In this document: piece after piece, positions 33,732-46,000 of the stretch
Position numbering within the stretch: the stretch's first letter is position 1
Layout of the letters: every line of letters starts with the position of its first letter
Assembly: GCA_023105745.1 (NCBI GenBank)
Contig: JALGQZ010000001.1
Location: 54,444,937-54,508,936, forward strand
Length of the DNA stretch: 64,000 bases
Origin: Austropuccinia psidii
Lineage: Eukaryota; Basidiomycota; Pucciniomycetes; Pucciniales; Sphaerophragmiaceae
Direction of reading: 5' to 3'
Translations under genes and position numbers: made by a program
The notes under the pieces: model-generated
The model's database searches: none
Told to the model about the DNA's origin: nothing
Seen by the model: only the letters and a program-made list of their open reading frames with translations

Positions 33732-35350
33732 TGTCACTGGGGCTCTTGTGGAAATCAAGAGTGGCCTGGCACTCAGGAATCAAGAGCTCACTTTGAGGGC
33801 TCCAAAAGAATAAAGAAATAACAAGGAATATATTTCTTTACGGAAGAATAAAAGGAAGGAAGGAAGGTTGAGTATGCAAAAGATAAAAGGAAAGGGAAGC
33901 CAATGGCCTAGATGGTAAAGAAAGCCAAAAGCCAAAGAGTCAACCAAATGAATCCTTAATTAACTGTTTAAACCTGTCAGAAAGGACAATGGAATTAGTA
34001 AAGAATATGACCACCAATATCCACTGACAGGAAAAGACCAAAAGGTGTGAATGACTGACTTAAGATTATCAGTATCTACTTCAATAAATGAAAATAAAAT
34101 AAGGATAAAAATAAATCCAATATATTAACTAACTGGGGAAAACGTCCTCAGGGAAGAAAAGGTGGCCAGTATATGTGAAAAGCTGAATACTGCTCCTGGA
34201 GGGTTGATATGCTGCTTTATTGACCATTTTGGATCAATACAGATCTAGCCATCTTGAGAATTGAACTGTGTGATGGAATTCCCACAGTGGAATATGAATT
34301 GGCCCAAAAGGGCCAAGGCCATACAGGTTACTTGAATACCGCCTGTATGGACCAATTGAGTTGTCCAAGGAATAGTGAAATGATTGATGCCTTGAAAACT
34401 GACTGAATTATGGATAACCTCTTGAAATTTAGCTTGGAATAATCCTGGAAAGAAATTGAAATCCAACTCCTACAGGGCCAGGTGGTTGGGGTCCTTGAAT
34501 GGTCTCCTGGTAGCTGCCAGGGATTGCAAGAGTGAATGACTGAAAAGACTTCCTTCAAAATGGGTGATGGATTTGGGGACTTGAATTGGAATGGCATAAT
34601 TTGGTCCTGAAAACATCACAATTGGATTGCTGAGCAAAATTGGTGCATAATGGTATATTATACCATATATGCACCATGCCTGAGTCCTTGGTACGCAGTA
34701 CATTGGTGAAGGAGAGTCCTTCCCCTTAATGGAGGGGAAGCCTTTCTGGAATTGAACTTGTGGCCTCTGGTAGGTGCCAGAGGCCAGGGTTTGAAAAAGG
34801 CCAATTTGGGTCCTGAGGTTCTTTTGGTCATTTCCGGGAAGGTTGAGATTGGGGGCCAAAATTGGCTCAGGTGGGTCCACTTGGCCCCTTAGGTTTAGGC
34901 CAAAAAGGGCCTAAAAGCCACATGGACCATGGCACACGGTACGCAGCTTACTGACTGTGGGCTGTGGATTATGGCCCGTGGACCTTAGAGGCCATAGGGG
35001 GCCTAAATGGCCCAAAAAGGCAGTTTAGGCCCTAGACCCCATAATCAAAGGGGTGGGGCCTAGGGCCAGAAGGCCCTGGAAGTACAGATGGACCCCCCAG
35101 GCCAAAAACAAAGGTATTGGCCTGGGGATGGTGAGGTGGTGAATTGGTCAAAAATGCCAATGGTGAAGGATATGGCCTGAGGGCATAAGTGGCCAGTAAA
35201 AGGTGGTATGGCTCAAAGGCCATAAAACACCAAAATGGCTCAATTGGCCACAAAACTAGTGACATGAACAATTGGACATAAAATGATGTCAGGCTATAGT
35301 TGCTGCAAACACCCATTGGGGGAGAGGGGTGATTAAACATGGTTTTGACA
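33732..35350 (-). repeat. 5' LTR of E2
   Basis: This 1619-bp partner of 22100-23658 starts TGTCACTGGGG and ends TTTTGACA. The 3' copy lacks about 38 bp that are present here near 34180. The hairpin has decayed slightly (CTGGGGA/TCCTCAG). The 241-codon minus-strand frame 35032-35757 starts outside this LTR, in element B integrase, and is a chance read-through. Confidence 0.93.
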
Positions 35351-36935
35351 TAGAGGGAATAAGTGTTACAGATCTCAACACAACATTGTTTGAGGAAGTA
35401 AGCAATAGCTATACTTAAGATAAGAATTGTAGCACACAATGCCAATTTGTTACCAAAGACTGTAAAGACATCTCTTTGATACATGCCTTGAATGAAATAT
35501 GGAAGAATCATACAATGAAGGAATATTTCACTTACTGGATGGTATAATTTACCACAGAACAAGGCATACATTTGTAATGACAGTTGTGGAAAGGTACTTA
35601 ATAAATCTTGTACTGAAAGAATGCAATGACAGCCCCTTCTCAGGACATCTGTCTGAGGACAGGACAAGAGAAAAGATAAAGAACTGTATATGGTGGTCAA
35701 TGTGACAGAAAGATGTTGCAGAGGATTTAAAAACCTGTGACAGATGTCAAAAGGCAAATAAATCCAATGGAAGAAGACTTGGAAATATGATCAAACTCCA
35801 AGAACCCAGCAGACCTTGGCAGATTGTCCATATGGATTGGGTAGCTGGCCTACCACCAGGGGGTGATAGAAGTTATAATGCACACCTAGTGATTGTTGAC
35901 AGATTTAGTAAGACTCAAATCTTTCTACCATGTCACAAGGATGATACAGCCATGGATACAGCTCTTCTAATATGGAATAGAGTAATATAATGAACTGTCA
36001 TATTCACAAATATTGTTAGTGAAACAGATCCCAAATTCACCTTAGAACTATGGAAAAATCTTCACCAATTATTTAGAACAAAGCTGCCCTTCTCTACAGC
36101 CTACCACCCACAAACTGATGGTCTGGCTGAAAGAATGATCCAAACCTTGGAAGATATTGTAAGAAGAGTTTGTGCATATGAACTTGAACTCAAGGATTTT
36201 GATGGGTTCACCCATGATTGGAGTACTCTCTTACCAGAACTGGAATTGGCATATAAAACATCCATTAATGCCAGTACCAATTAAACCCCTGCTATTCTAG
36301 ATAAGGGATGGAATCCCAAATTCCCCCAACATTCATTAACGAAGGTTTTGGTTGAAATTCATCCCACAGCTAGTAGCTTCAAAGGAATGCTAGAAAAGGC
36401 TAGAAAGCATGCAATAAAATGCATGAATGACTCATTTGCATATGCCAAAGACAAATGGGACAAATCACATGCCACTCCAGATCTCAAAGTGGGAGATTTA
36501 GTACTTTGATCCACCATTAACTTCAACAACATCAAGGGATGTGAAAGGCTCAAAGACTCCTTTGCAGGAACTTTTGTTATTAAGGCCCTCCATGATGAAA
36601 ATGCAATCAAACTATAAACATCTGAGGAACTTAGAAATAAGCATCCTACATTTCCAGTAAGCTTGGTAAAACCATATAAATCTATTTATGCAGAAAGGTT
36701 TCCTTTGAGAAATAAATTTCCCCAGAATATACCCCCTATTGTTTCATCTGGTATTAGGAAGATAACCAAAGTTCTCAAAGAAGGGAAGTTAAGAAGAAAA
36801 AAAGTAAGGGAATACCTTGTTAGGTAGAGTGACCCAACTTGTGAAGACAAATTGTTAGCAGAAAAAGACATACCTGAAGCTACCAAGCTACTTAGAAGGC
36901 TCAGACAAACTAGAAATAACAATATTACAAATTAA
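35351..36935 (+). pseudogene. Element B integrase and divergent chromodomain
   Basis: The segment resumes the pol of element B with GISVTDLN. The zinc domain has NDSPFSGHLSEDR and CDRCQKAN, with the first His reading Asn. DDE residues: D in HMDWVAGLPPGG, D in SETDPKF (family form SDRDPKF), and E in TDGLAERMIQTLEDI. Stops occur at 35704, 35989 and several later positions, mainly at expected Trp or Gln codons. The C-terminus has KITKVLKEGKLRRKKVREYLV then CEDKLLAEKDIPEA, a chromodomain-like fold much more divergent than that of E1/E2. The ORF ends at about 36935, just before the purine tract. Confidence 0.87.
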
Positions 36936-36942
36936 TATTCTT

Positions 36943-36959
36943 CTTTTAGGGGGAGGGAA
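36943..36959 (+). promoter_or_regulatory. Polypurine tract of element B
   Basis: TTTTAGGGGGAGGGAA abuts the 3' LTR start TGTGAGCC, in the standard position for plus-strand priming. Confidence 0.8.
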
Positions 36960-37242
36960 TGTGAGCCTTAGAGGTATTTTCATATACCCACAAGACCACA
37001 AATGATAAAACAAGATATAATTATAAATAAAATAAATTTATTCATATTATCAAAACAAAAATTAAAATATAAATATAAGTTTATACAAAAAAAATGAAAA
37101 TTTAATCATAATTTAAAAATAAAATTCAATTGAAATTTAAAATTGTGAAAACACATTTTTACTTGAAAAATTAAGTAAAAATGAGTTTTTAACAAAATTA
37201 CTGAAATTAAAATATTTTTGGAAAAAATTTAAATAAAAATTA

Positions 37243-38542
37243 GGGTGTTGGTAAAAGCATGTAAGCTTTTAGTAAAAACACATAAGCCCTTACGTGTTTT
37301 TACCAAATTATGGCCAAAACACGTAAGTGACCTAATTTTTTTATCAAAATTCCTCAGGCTCAGTTTTGAGAATTTTTAACATTTTTTTTGCCATATTTTT
37401 TCCAACATGGGATGTGAAGGTCCCTAAATTTTTTTAATTTTTTTTTTTCCCAATTTTTCTATTTTGGGCAATTTGGTAAAATGGCCCATTTTTTTAAAAA
37501 AATTCATTAAAAATGTTCCCACTTATGAATTTCAATATTTTTTTTAATGAAGGTGAGAATGTTGAGAATAATAAACCAGAAGCCCAACATTTTGGTATTT
37601 TTTTTGCAAGAACATTTTTAGGCCCAAAAAGTCCATGTTTTTTTATGTTTTTTTGTTCATTCTTGTAATTCAATTGAAAATGCCATTTATGAGATAAATT
37701 GAATTCAAAATGTAATTTATGATGGGTGGAAGTTAAAATTTGATTTTTGGCATCAACAGTGCCATAAATGGCATCACTAATGACATAATAATGCCATAAA
37801 TGGCATCAAGAATGACATACAGATGCCATTTATGGCCAGAAAATTGGCATAAATGGCATTACAGCAATGCCATAAAATGAATTTAATGGCCTTGAAAATG
37901 CCATTTATGCATTTAACAATGCCATAAATGGCCTTAACATTGGCCTTAAAAATGGCATGAATGGCCTTAACATTGGCCTTAAAAATGGAATTAATGGCCT
38001 TAACTATAACATAAATGGCATCAAAAATGCCATTTATGGAATCAAAAATTCCATTTGTGGCATTACATAAATGGAATTAACAATGCCATTTATTGCATTG
38101 ATAATGCCATTCATGGTATTAGTAATGCCATTAATGACATTGTTAATGTGGCATTATTAATGCCATTTATGGAATTAATGGCATCATAAATGTTGCATTT
38201 TTAATGCCACAAATGGCATTAATGGCATCAATAATATTTCATTAATAATGCCATTAATGGCACTGTTAATGCCATAAATGGAATTGTTAATGCCATTTAT
38301 GGCACTGTTAATGTCATTTATGGTACTGTTAATTCCATTTATGGCATTGTTGATTCCATAAATGGCATCAGAAATATTGCATTGATAATGCCGTTAATGG
38401 CACTGTTAATGCCATAAATGGAATTAACGGCATCATAAATGCCATAAATAGCCATATTTAATTTAAAAACCATCCCTTACGTGTTTTTACCAATTTGCTT
38501 ATGTGTTTTTACCAATTTGCTTACATGTTTTTACCAATACCC
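37243..38542. mobile_element. 1.3 kb terminal-inverted-repeat (foldback/MITE-like) element
   Basis: The 5' LTR of B lacks this segment. The ends are inverted: GGGTGTTGGTAAAAGCATGT on the left and, read backwards, GGGTATTGGTAAAAACATGT on the right. Similarity extends about 46 bp, with repeated GTAAAAACAYRTAAGC sub-units. It is flanked by aaaaatta on both sides (37235-37242 and 38543-38550), an 8-bp duplication as in hAT elements. A shorter TTA duplication is possible if the ends are drawn differently. There is no transposase frame, so it is non-autonomous. The middle is filled by the palindromic array. Confidence 0.83.
37741..38460. repeat. Palindromic ATGCCATAAATGGCAT array
   Basis: About 700 bp consist of dozens of copies of a near-palindrome, ATGCCATAAATGGCAT or its halves ATGCCATT and AATGGCAT. 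They are joined by 4-10 bp of A/T-rich spacer, often AACA, AATA or GTTA. Copies occur in both orientations because the unit is its own reverse complement. Spacing is irregular, so it is not a CRISPR array. Frames inside are short. Confidence 0.85.
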
Positions 38543-40049
38543 AAAAATTATTATAGATTTTCATCCAAAGAAGAAAAATAACAGAATTGATTCACCATTG
38601 AATTCCTCATAAAAAATAAGGTGGGGTCATCTCTGGGTGAAATTTCAGTAACTCAATTCTAAATAAGCTCACATACAATTTTTAGTATTTTATGTATAAA
38701 CATTGAAAATACTCAAAACCTTAATTCATTTCACACCACATATGGTGTCAACCATCAATTTTTGTGTTAAAATTGAGGTGTGGTGTGTAGTTTAGAAGTT
38801 ATGAGGAATTGAAGTATCTTCAATTAAAAGGTCAAAATGTGCACATGAATTATGTAGGTGAACTTCAATTTACATATGAGGTATCAATTATTACAATTTT
38901 GTAATTGTAAAACTCAATTTAATTGCATGTGTAAATTACAAGTATATTACATGATGAGGAATTAAAGAAAAAATAAATTGGAAAGATTAATTTTGGAGGG
39001 AGAAAAGGAATCTTGGCATTGAAGGAGCAAGACCCCCATATTTCTTGCTGACAGGTGTTAGATGTAAACATCCATGCAAAAGCTTGTCACTTTTGGCCTG
39101 GAATTGAGTCACAGGGTCTGTGACTCAATTAGTGATGAGGTTTTGATACCAGCCAGGGCAGTTTTAACTGCTGCCAAGAGGGTAAAACTACCCTCAAAAT
39201 AAAAAAATCAACTTAAAAACAGATTTAGATGACTTTTACGTGTATTGTACACATTCTGAGGTGTTTTGAAGGCTTAAAACCAGGTATTACTATAGAAATG
39301 GCTGAAAATAGCAAAAAATGGCTAAAAACAGCCCTTTTTGGTCTAAACCAGGGTTCAATGATGCCATAATTGGCTTTCATGTTTTCAGAATGTTTTGCAC
39401 AACTGACAATAGTAAATGTTACTTTTGGAGTAAGAAAATTGGTGACTATAAAAGAATGTCTTCTTTGCCCCACTTTTCTCTTCATGTTAGAATCTTTTCC
39501 TTCTATAATTAATTTAAACACTGTTAAAAAATCAATAAAAAATTCCAACCACCATTGTCTTATAATTTTAAAACTTTTAAAAACGTGAAAAAAATCATTA
39601 TAATCATTTTTACCCTTGAACCACCCCATAAGTGAAATAAAGCATCTTTAATCACTGTTGAACTTGTCACTTTGTTTCCAAATTCACTATAGTCACTTTT
39701 AGGTGTGTTTTCTCTTTAATAATATTCTTAAAGACTCTGTTTATGTATTAATTGCCTGCATTTCCTTCCTCAATTAATTCCAATTGAAATTGCTCTTGAA
39801 GAAATTACTTTTGTAGCCTTAAATATCTCTTGTAGAGTATTTTTGGATAAATATTCATTGTTGGTAAAACAATAAATCTTTATAACATTATGTTTTATAC
39901 TTATAGGGTTAGAAAAATAAAATTGGTGTGTTTTCTCTTGAAAATCTTATTTAATATTATTTTAATCAATTTTTACCTTATACAATCTCTGAGGACAGTA
40001 AAGTTACTTGATTTTTAATCAAAGTTTCATATCCACACATTCTATTATA

Positions 40050-40754
40050 TGATTAACTATTGAAAAGTATAAAAATAAAGCTGAACATATCAAAATGAAC
40101 TCAATTAAATATTTGAATGATAATTTTTTCTACCCAAAAGAATCATTATATGAAAATGAATTTCCTCCTCTATTATTAATAGGATAATAATATTACATAT
40201 ATAGTTATCAAAAAAATAGTATAAAAAAGCTTGTTATTTGGAATATTATAATAATAAGACAGACTATGATATTTAAAGAAATGAATTACTTTGAGAACTG
40301 AAAATGGATTTTTTTGATAATTTGATGCCTTGCTATATATTAACTCCAAAAGTCTATAACAGCTAAATGGAAGATCCATTTATGATGTAAAAGATTTGAT
40401 TTGTAAATGGAAAGAATAATTTTGAGAGAAATTTATTCTTTCAAAAGAATTATATTATCAAATTATAGAAATTATGATTGATTACAATATCATTGTAATT
40501 TAGTATTGAAAAACCCTAGAAGATAATTGATAAGAGGAATTTCTTAATGAATATCATAGATAGCTATTCAATAATATTTTGAGGTCTGGGAGAAACGTAA
40601 TGAAAAAGGGGTATTTTATATTGAATTTCTCCTTCCCAGAAAATGTCATTTTATAAATAGCCATCAAAAGTTTTATTCTACAAGTATAAATAATCTCATT
40701 ACATTTAACTTTGACTTTGATTAAACCATTATTTAATCTTTCTCATATTATTTC
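40050..40754. other. Spacer between elements B and D
   Basis: This AT-rich sequence has one 67-codon minus-strand frame and no recognisable motif. It is the original flank shared by the two nested clusters. Confidence 0.55.
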
Positions 40755-42149
40755 TTTCAGCCTGTGACTCAAAAAAGAGAACCAACATGACATCTACATA
40801 ACATAAATAATGGTATAGCCAGCACTAGAGTGATACAGCTCATACAGGTTTAATTGAAAAGAGGTAAATGCCCAATTTAATGATATACTGAGCTCATAGA
40901 AAGTGGATAAGATTTAGAGGAGAAATAATAACTGGCAATATGGATAGGGACCAAATAAGCAAAAAAATTATTTTCATATCTAATCTAAGTTATTCATAAT
41001 AAATGAGAGCCCCATAAAAATGGTATCATTCTTAAAGGAATGAGTGAGAGCTATCTAATTGTGTCATCCATTTTCCATTAGCACCTCTACTTCAAGAGAT
41101 AACATATTCACACATTTAAATCTAAGGAAACCTCTTGAATGTCTAATAATAATTGCAGAAAGCTTAAACAAAGTAAAAGTAAATTGAAGATCAAAATTGG
41201 AGGATTAATTTGAGATAACCTAGAAATATGTATTTTCAAAACTGGATAAGAGATTGGGGCTGAAATATTACTTATCAAAATACAGGCTTCCCAAAAATAG
41301 TGACATAAAGAAACCCCTGTATCCTTTACATATATTGATACAAATGTACTAAGAAGTATATAAATTATAGAGCTGATAAATTCCAAGAAGTTTGATATCT
41401 TCCAAACTGATACAGATATCTGGCTTAGAAGTTTTTGAAGCCACATGATGTACAGATATACATCAAAAAACTTCAAACCCTGATAGCTTTTTCTATTTTT
41501 GAGAGGGGTGAACATGAAGTATAACAGATTTATAAGCTCTTTTATGCCTTCAGTTCTGTGCTCTTGGATTCCTCATATGTAAATCATTAACTGAGATATT
41601 TGGAGTGGAGGTCTTTTTCCCAATACAGGTCTGTACTAAACCTGTGACATCCAGTACTAGATGAATAATTAAAATAATATTGATCCAGAATAATCATTTG
41701 TGGTCCCAAAACCACAATCCTGAGTTTAATAACCTCAGAGTTGCTGCTGAAGAATCACAATCCAGCCCAAGAGCTCAAACTTGCAATATTCATTTTCTTT
41801 GCAGAGTTTATCAGCCCCTAAAAGTGCCTAAAAGGGATAAAATAAGGGCTTTTATCACTGCAAAAGGACCTAATCATCTTATATTATTATTATGCAGTAA
41901 AACTGCCTTATGGCAGCAGTAACCTTGAAGTAAATCTTGATATAATTATAAGTATTAATTATCATAGCAATTCCTATTGCTAATTGATATTCAATTTCTG
42001 CAACCAAGGCTCTCAGTAGACCAATCACCCCTGTTATTATATAAAAGTAGAGCCTTCTTATTCTATTTTTAACAACTTCATCAGTGTCAAAGTCACAGTG
42101 CCAGCTTTCATTTACTATTTTCCAGATACTAAATGGACTCAACCTGACA
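40755..42149 (+). repeat. 5' LTR of element D
   Basis: This 1395-bp LTR aligns with 43488-44902 and with the split copy at 47581. Shared landmarks are CCTGTGACTC near the start and ACTCAACCTGACA at the end. The start has decayed to TTTCAGCC from TGTCAGCC. GGGATAAAATAAGG near 41834 may be the TATA region. Confidence 0.85.
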
Positions 42150-42152
42150 TTT

Positions 42153-42170
42153 TGGCGGTCTGGATGTGGG
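42153..42170 (+). promoter_or_regulatory. Primer-binding site of element D
   Basis: TGGCGGTCTGGATGTGGG lies three bases after the LTR end, the usual position. Its complement ends CCGCCA, as a tRNA 3' end would. The tRNA was not identified. Confidence 0.6.
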
Positions 42171-43079
42171 TTCAACCTATTTTGGACTTATTCTGGCATT
42201 TTTGGGACGATTCTGGCTATTTTGGCCAGTTTTTTACAGAATAAGTAATTAAAATTTCGAGTTATTTTCATTTTTTCTAATTTTATAACTTTTATCATAA
42301 AAATAGTATACATACATTCCTTCTATATTATCATTTCTTATCCACATGTATTATAAAAATGTATAAAATTTCAACTTTTTCATGAAAATAACTAATGAAA
42401 AAGAATTTTTATTAATTTTTAAAACTAAGTTTTTATAAAAACAGTATATTCAAGTCAAAAATGATTAGTTTTCATAAATCTTTGTAAAAACTGAGTGAAA
42501 TTACAATTTTTAATGAGAAATCAACCATAAATATTCAAATAGTAATTCTACTATTATTTACATTATTTCATATTTAGGTTGAAGATTATTAAATAAATTA
42601 TTTTTTTACCAAAATTGAGGAGAAACACTGATTAGATTATTTTCATTAAATGATCAAAAAACAACATCACCAATAATACAATAGGATTATTATAAACAAA
42701 TATATAAATGATATAGTAAATTTTTCTCTTCTTCAGATAAAGGAGAAGAAACAAAAAATAGAAATTTAACTATTAACAGTTTTTATTTGGATTTGAATAA
42801 GTGAATAACTAATTTTGAAAATAATATTTGAGTTTAGTAAATTAATATTAAACTTTCAAAAAGGAATATTTTACTTATAAGAATGAGAAAAAAAAAAACT
42901 TTAAAAACTGTTATTTCTTCAAGAAAGAAAGAAATAAACCTTATAAAATTGAATCAGATTACCAAATACAGAAGAAATAATAATAAAAAATCAGAATTTT
43001 TTTATTCAAATTAAATTAAAAATTTTCATGTATATTTCTTTCAAGGGTAAAGGGTTATATTCCACTTGAGACACTATCA

Positions 43080-46000
43080 AAGAGAAACCCCCCTGTTTCA
43101 GACCCAAAGACAAGAAGAAATTTACAAAACCCAAAGGCAAACAAAATAGCAAAAATGAAGTGGTAATCAGCTTAAAAGAGTCTCCAGAAATAGCTGTACA
43201 AAGAGCCAAGAAGCCCAGGAAGACATCAACCAGAGACGTTCACAACAAAATAAAAGTGATCAAAAAATTTAGCAGCTACAAAGGAAAAGTTCCAAACAGT
43301 ATAAAGCAAAAATATATACCAGGGACTTCAAAAGCTAAACAAACCTTGAGACATACAGTGTTTTCTGTATTTTTTCATATTTGAAATATTTACAGAAGGG
43401 AACCTCCAATTCTCAGAGATCTTGGATAACCAAGAAATTAGCCAGAAATTAGGAAAGGAAGAAATAGAAGTGGAAAAAGACATCCATTGTCAGCTTGTGA
43501 CTCAAAACCAGAGCACAAGCATGACAGCCAAATACCATATACCAATGGTAAAGCCAAGATACCACCAAAACATGGAGCTAAGCCAAACCAACTCAAAAGT
43601 TATCAAACAAAAGAGTAAAATAGCCTCTTTCCAAATATACAAGTCTCATAACCATAGGAAAAAGAATAACAAAGTTATTCCTGCTCAAAGGTGTTGCTGA
43701 GCATAAACCTTAATTTTCAACTCCCATCTGAAATCCAGAGGAAGGGGCTTAACACCAGAAAATGGATATTCAAATTGAAGCTCTGAGTCAGGGCTATTCA
43801 ATGGTACTAGTAAAATTGAGCTAACACCAAAACTACAGAAGTTATGCCCAAAATAAGGCCAAATAAGGGTGAATAAACTATTCACATCTCATCTAGCTTC
43901 TGCAGTTTTAGTGTGAGATACTTAAAGTGGGGTCTTTATTGAAAGGGAACAATCAGGGCTATCTGATGTTGCCTTTTTATTTCCCCATATATCATCTAGA
44001 ACAAAAGCTATGGAGCAAACAAGCTCCATACAGATATTGAGAAAATCATAGATCTGAATAACAGAAATTGTACATGGCATAAATTTGCTATGTTTAATGT
44101 TATTCATAACAAATTAGGTAACATTGTGTAGATCTCATCCAGGGATACAGAATGAGAAAACTTTGAGATTAATATTTCAATTAATGACAAAGTTATAGCA
44201 GCTTTAAGGTCAAAATCCCACAATTGGGCCAATACACCTTTTCTGTGGGATAATATTCCATAAAAATTATTATGGGGTGTCAAGCAGACAAAGGATCATG
44301 TTTATACTTCAATACCTCATATTTCATTTGATACTGGGGTTCCATACCGGTTATGTACAGAATTCTACGTGTCATACACATCAGAAGAGGGCTGTGCGGT
44401 CCCCAGATGAAAATTTTAACCCTTTATTGGTGAAGACTGCCTAGATGTGGTTTCAAAACCACATCTGAGCCCAGTACAGGGAATTCAGACCTAGTGAAAA
44501 CCAGAAGCCAGTACTCTGAGGGGAAACAGTCTTGAAGTCCTCTATGTGGATGGTCTAGAGGGCCATTCCACACCTTTTCAGGATAAAAGGAGGCCTTTTC
44601 TCTTCCAGAAAAGGAATCCCCATGCTTCTCTTGAATTCCTACATAGTAAAACTGTAAAAAAAAGTTATAATCTTGGAAATAATCAGGTATAATTATAATT
44701 TTAATTATTTTAGACTTTGTTATAATAATCCAATTGATAAAGATGCGCCCAGGGCTTTCAACGGTGCTCACCACCACTAAAGGCCTTTAGTAAAACCCTT
44801 ATATTTTATTTTAACCCTTTTTTATCATTATTATGCATGTCACAGTCATAGTTTAGGTTGTCAATACTGTCATTATCACCTCTTCATAGACTCAGCCTGA
44901 CATCCATTTTCCAAATCAAGTGATTAAAAAGGGACTCAAACAAAGGGAGAAACTACCCAGTGACATATTTGAAAGAAAATCGAACCAAGTCCAAAAAGAA
45001 TATTAGAAAGATGCAGAGAAGTTCATTGAGATTCATTTACTAATAAAAGATGTGTTCACATATGTGATGAATCAGGGATAGAAATGGTAATAATAAGTAA
45101 GATAATATTCTTTCAATTAGATTAATTTCCAAAAGCTTCTAAAAGGGATGAAAAGTTGGAATCTAAACAAATATTTTACACTATTAGAAGAGAAAGCAGC
45201 CTGAATCAGAGAAAAATAAGAAGCAATCCAAGCCATAAAGAGTTCTTGGAATATGGAAGAGCCCAATTAGGTTCAGGAACACCAAGGAATGACAGAGGAA
45301 ATTTCATATTTCCCAGCACAGTCCAACAGCTACAGGACTTAAAAGACAAAGGGGAATTTTTGAAGAACTGTCCAGTCATTCCTGGTAGCTTTCAGGAAAG
45401 AATATGGAGCCCAAATGAAAAAAGACTTTTTTAAGAAAGTGGAACAGAGAATCAAATTCTTCAATGAAAGAATTAATGGAATAAGTCCAAGAGGTGCAAA
45501 AAAACAAACATGTACTTTACCTAATAATAGTTTTGCTAACTAAGAATCAATTAATAATCATATCATGCCTATTGATCATAAAATTCCTGCTCAGGATTTC
45601 GAAACCAATTATGACAGAGGTAGTGGTTTCATATGGTCCAACATGGACAAAGTCATGGAATAAATGCATGAACATGCGCAAGAAGTGAGATAAGAAATAA
45701 AAAACTGAAGGATGAGAATTTTTTTCAAGCTACAGTAATTCAAGACTTGAACATAAATTTAGCCAGAATTTGGGAAGAATGTTAAAATACCAATAGGCAA
45801 TTGGAATAAATACTAGATAAGCAAAACACTGTGAGGAGAGATTCAATGAATATCCAAAAACAACAGGAAGGCCCAGAGAAATAAGTGAATTGTCTCCATG
45901 AAAGGAGGAATAAGAATATAATTTCTTCCTGCAAACAAATCAAGATGATGAACCCATCACCAAGTACCATAATGTGAAAGAGGAAGAAAAATAGGAAATA

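Larger units (their letters stand above)
22100..35350 (-). mobile_element. Element E2: chromovirus related to E1, minus strand, interrupted by E3
   Basis: LTRs lie at 22100-23658 and 33732-35350 (TGTCAC...TGACA), with flanking 5-mers tagaa (22095-22099) and tagag (35351-35355). The coding order on the minus strand is gag (32889), protease, RT, RNase H, integrase, chromodomain (24436). Its RT is split by a solo LTR, E3. Protein similarity to E1 is high across pol, but the LTRs differ and E2 lacks about 390 bp of capsid-coding sequence. It shares the self-priming arrangement. It inserted in the linker between RNase H and integrase of element B. Confidence 0.93.
5959..40044 (+). mobile_element. 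Element B: Ty3/Gypsy retrotransposon, full length but split by two insertions
   Basis: Element B has LTRs at 5959-7739 and 36960-40044, both starting TGTGAGCCTTAGAGG. The internal order is primer site, spliced N-terminal ORF, coiled-coil gag, protease, RT, RNase H, integrase, divergent chromodomain and purine tract. Flanking 5-mers are gtata (5954-5958) and ttata (40045-40049), a target-site duplication with one mismatch. E1 (9767-19397) interrupts gag and E2 (22100-35350) interrupts pol between RNase H and integrase. Joining the pieces across each insertion restores homology to element C, which shows it was one element. Many stops and frameshifts make it non-autonomous now. The 3' LTR carries a further 1.3 kb insertion, and without it both LTRs are close to 1.78 kb. 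Confidence 0.92.
36960..40044 (+). repeat. 3' LTR of element B, enlarged by a foldback insertion
   Basis: It aligns with 5959-7739 from TGTGAGCC to ATCCACA, with the last bases changed (CCTTACA to CATTCTA). The excess length is accounted for by the insertion at 37243-38542 plus its 8-bp duplication. The remaining 1777 bp matches the 5' LTR length. Confidence 0.9.

Noticed and set aside
35032..35757. 241-codon minus-strand ORF
   Set aside because: It crosses the boundary between element B integrase and the E2 LTR, so it is a chance frame over an insertion junction.
37741..38460. CRISPR-like array
   Set aside because: Units are self-complementary, spacing is irregular and spacers are only a few A/T-rich bases. 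It lies inside a transposable element in eukaryotic DNA.
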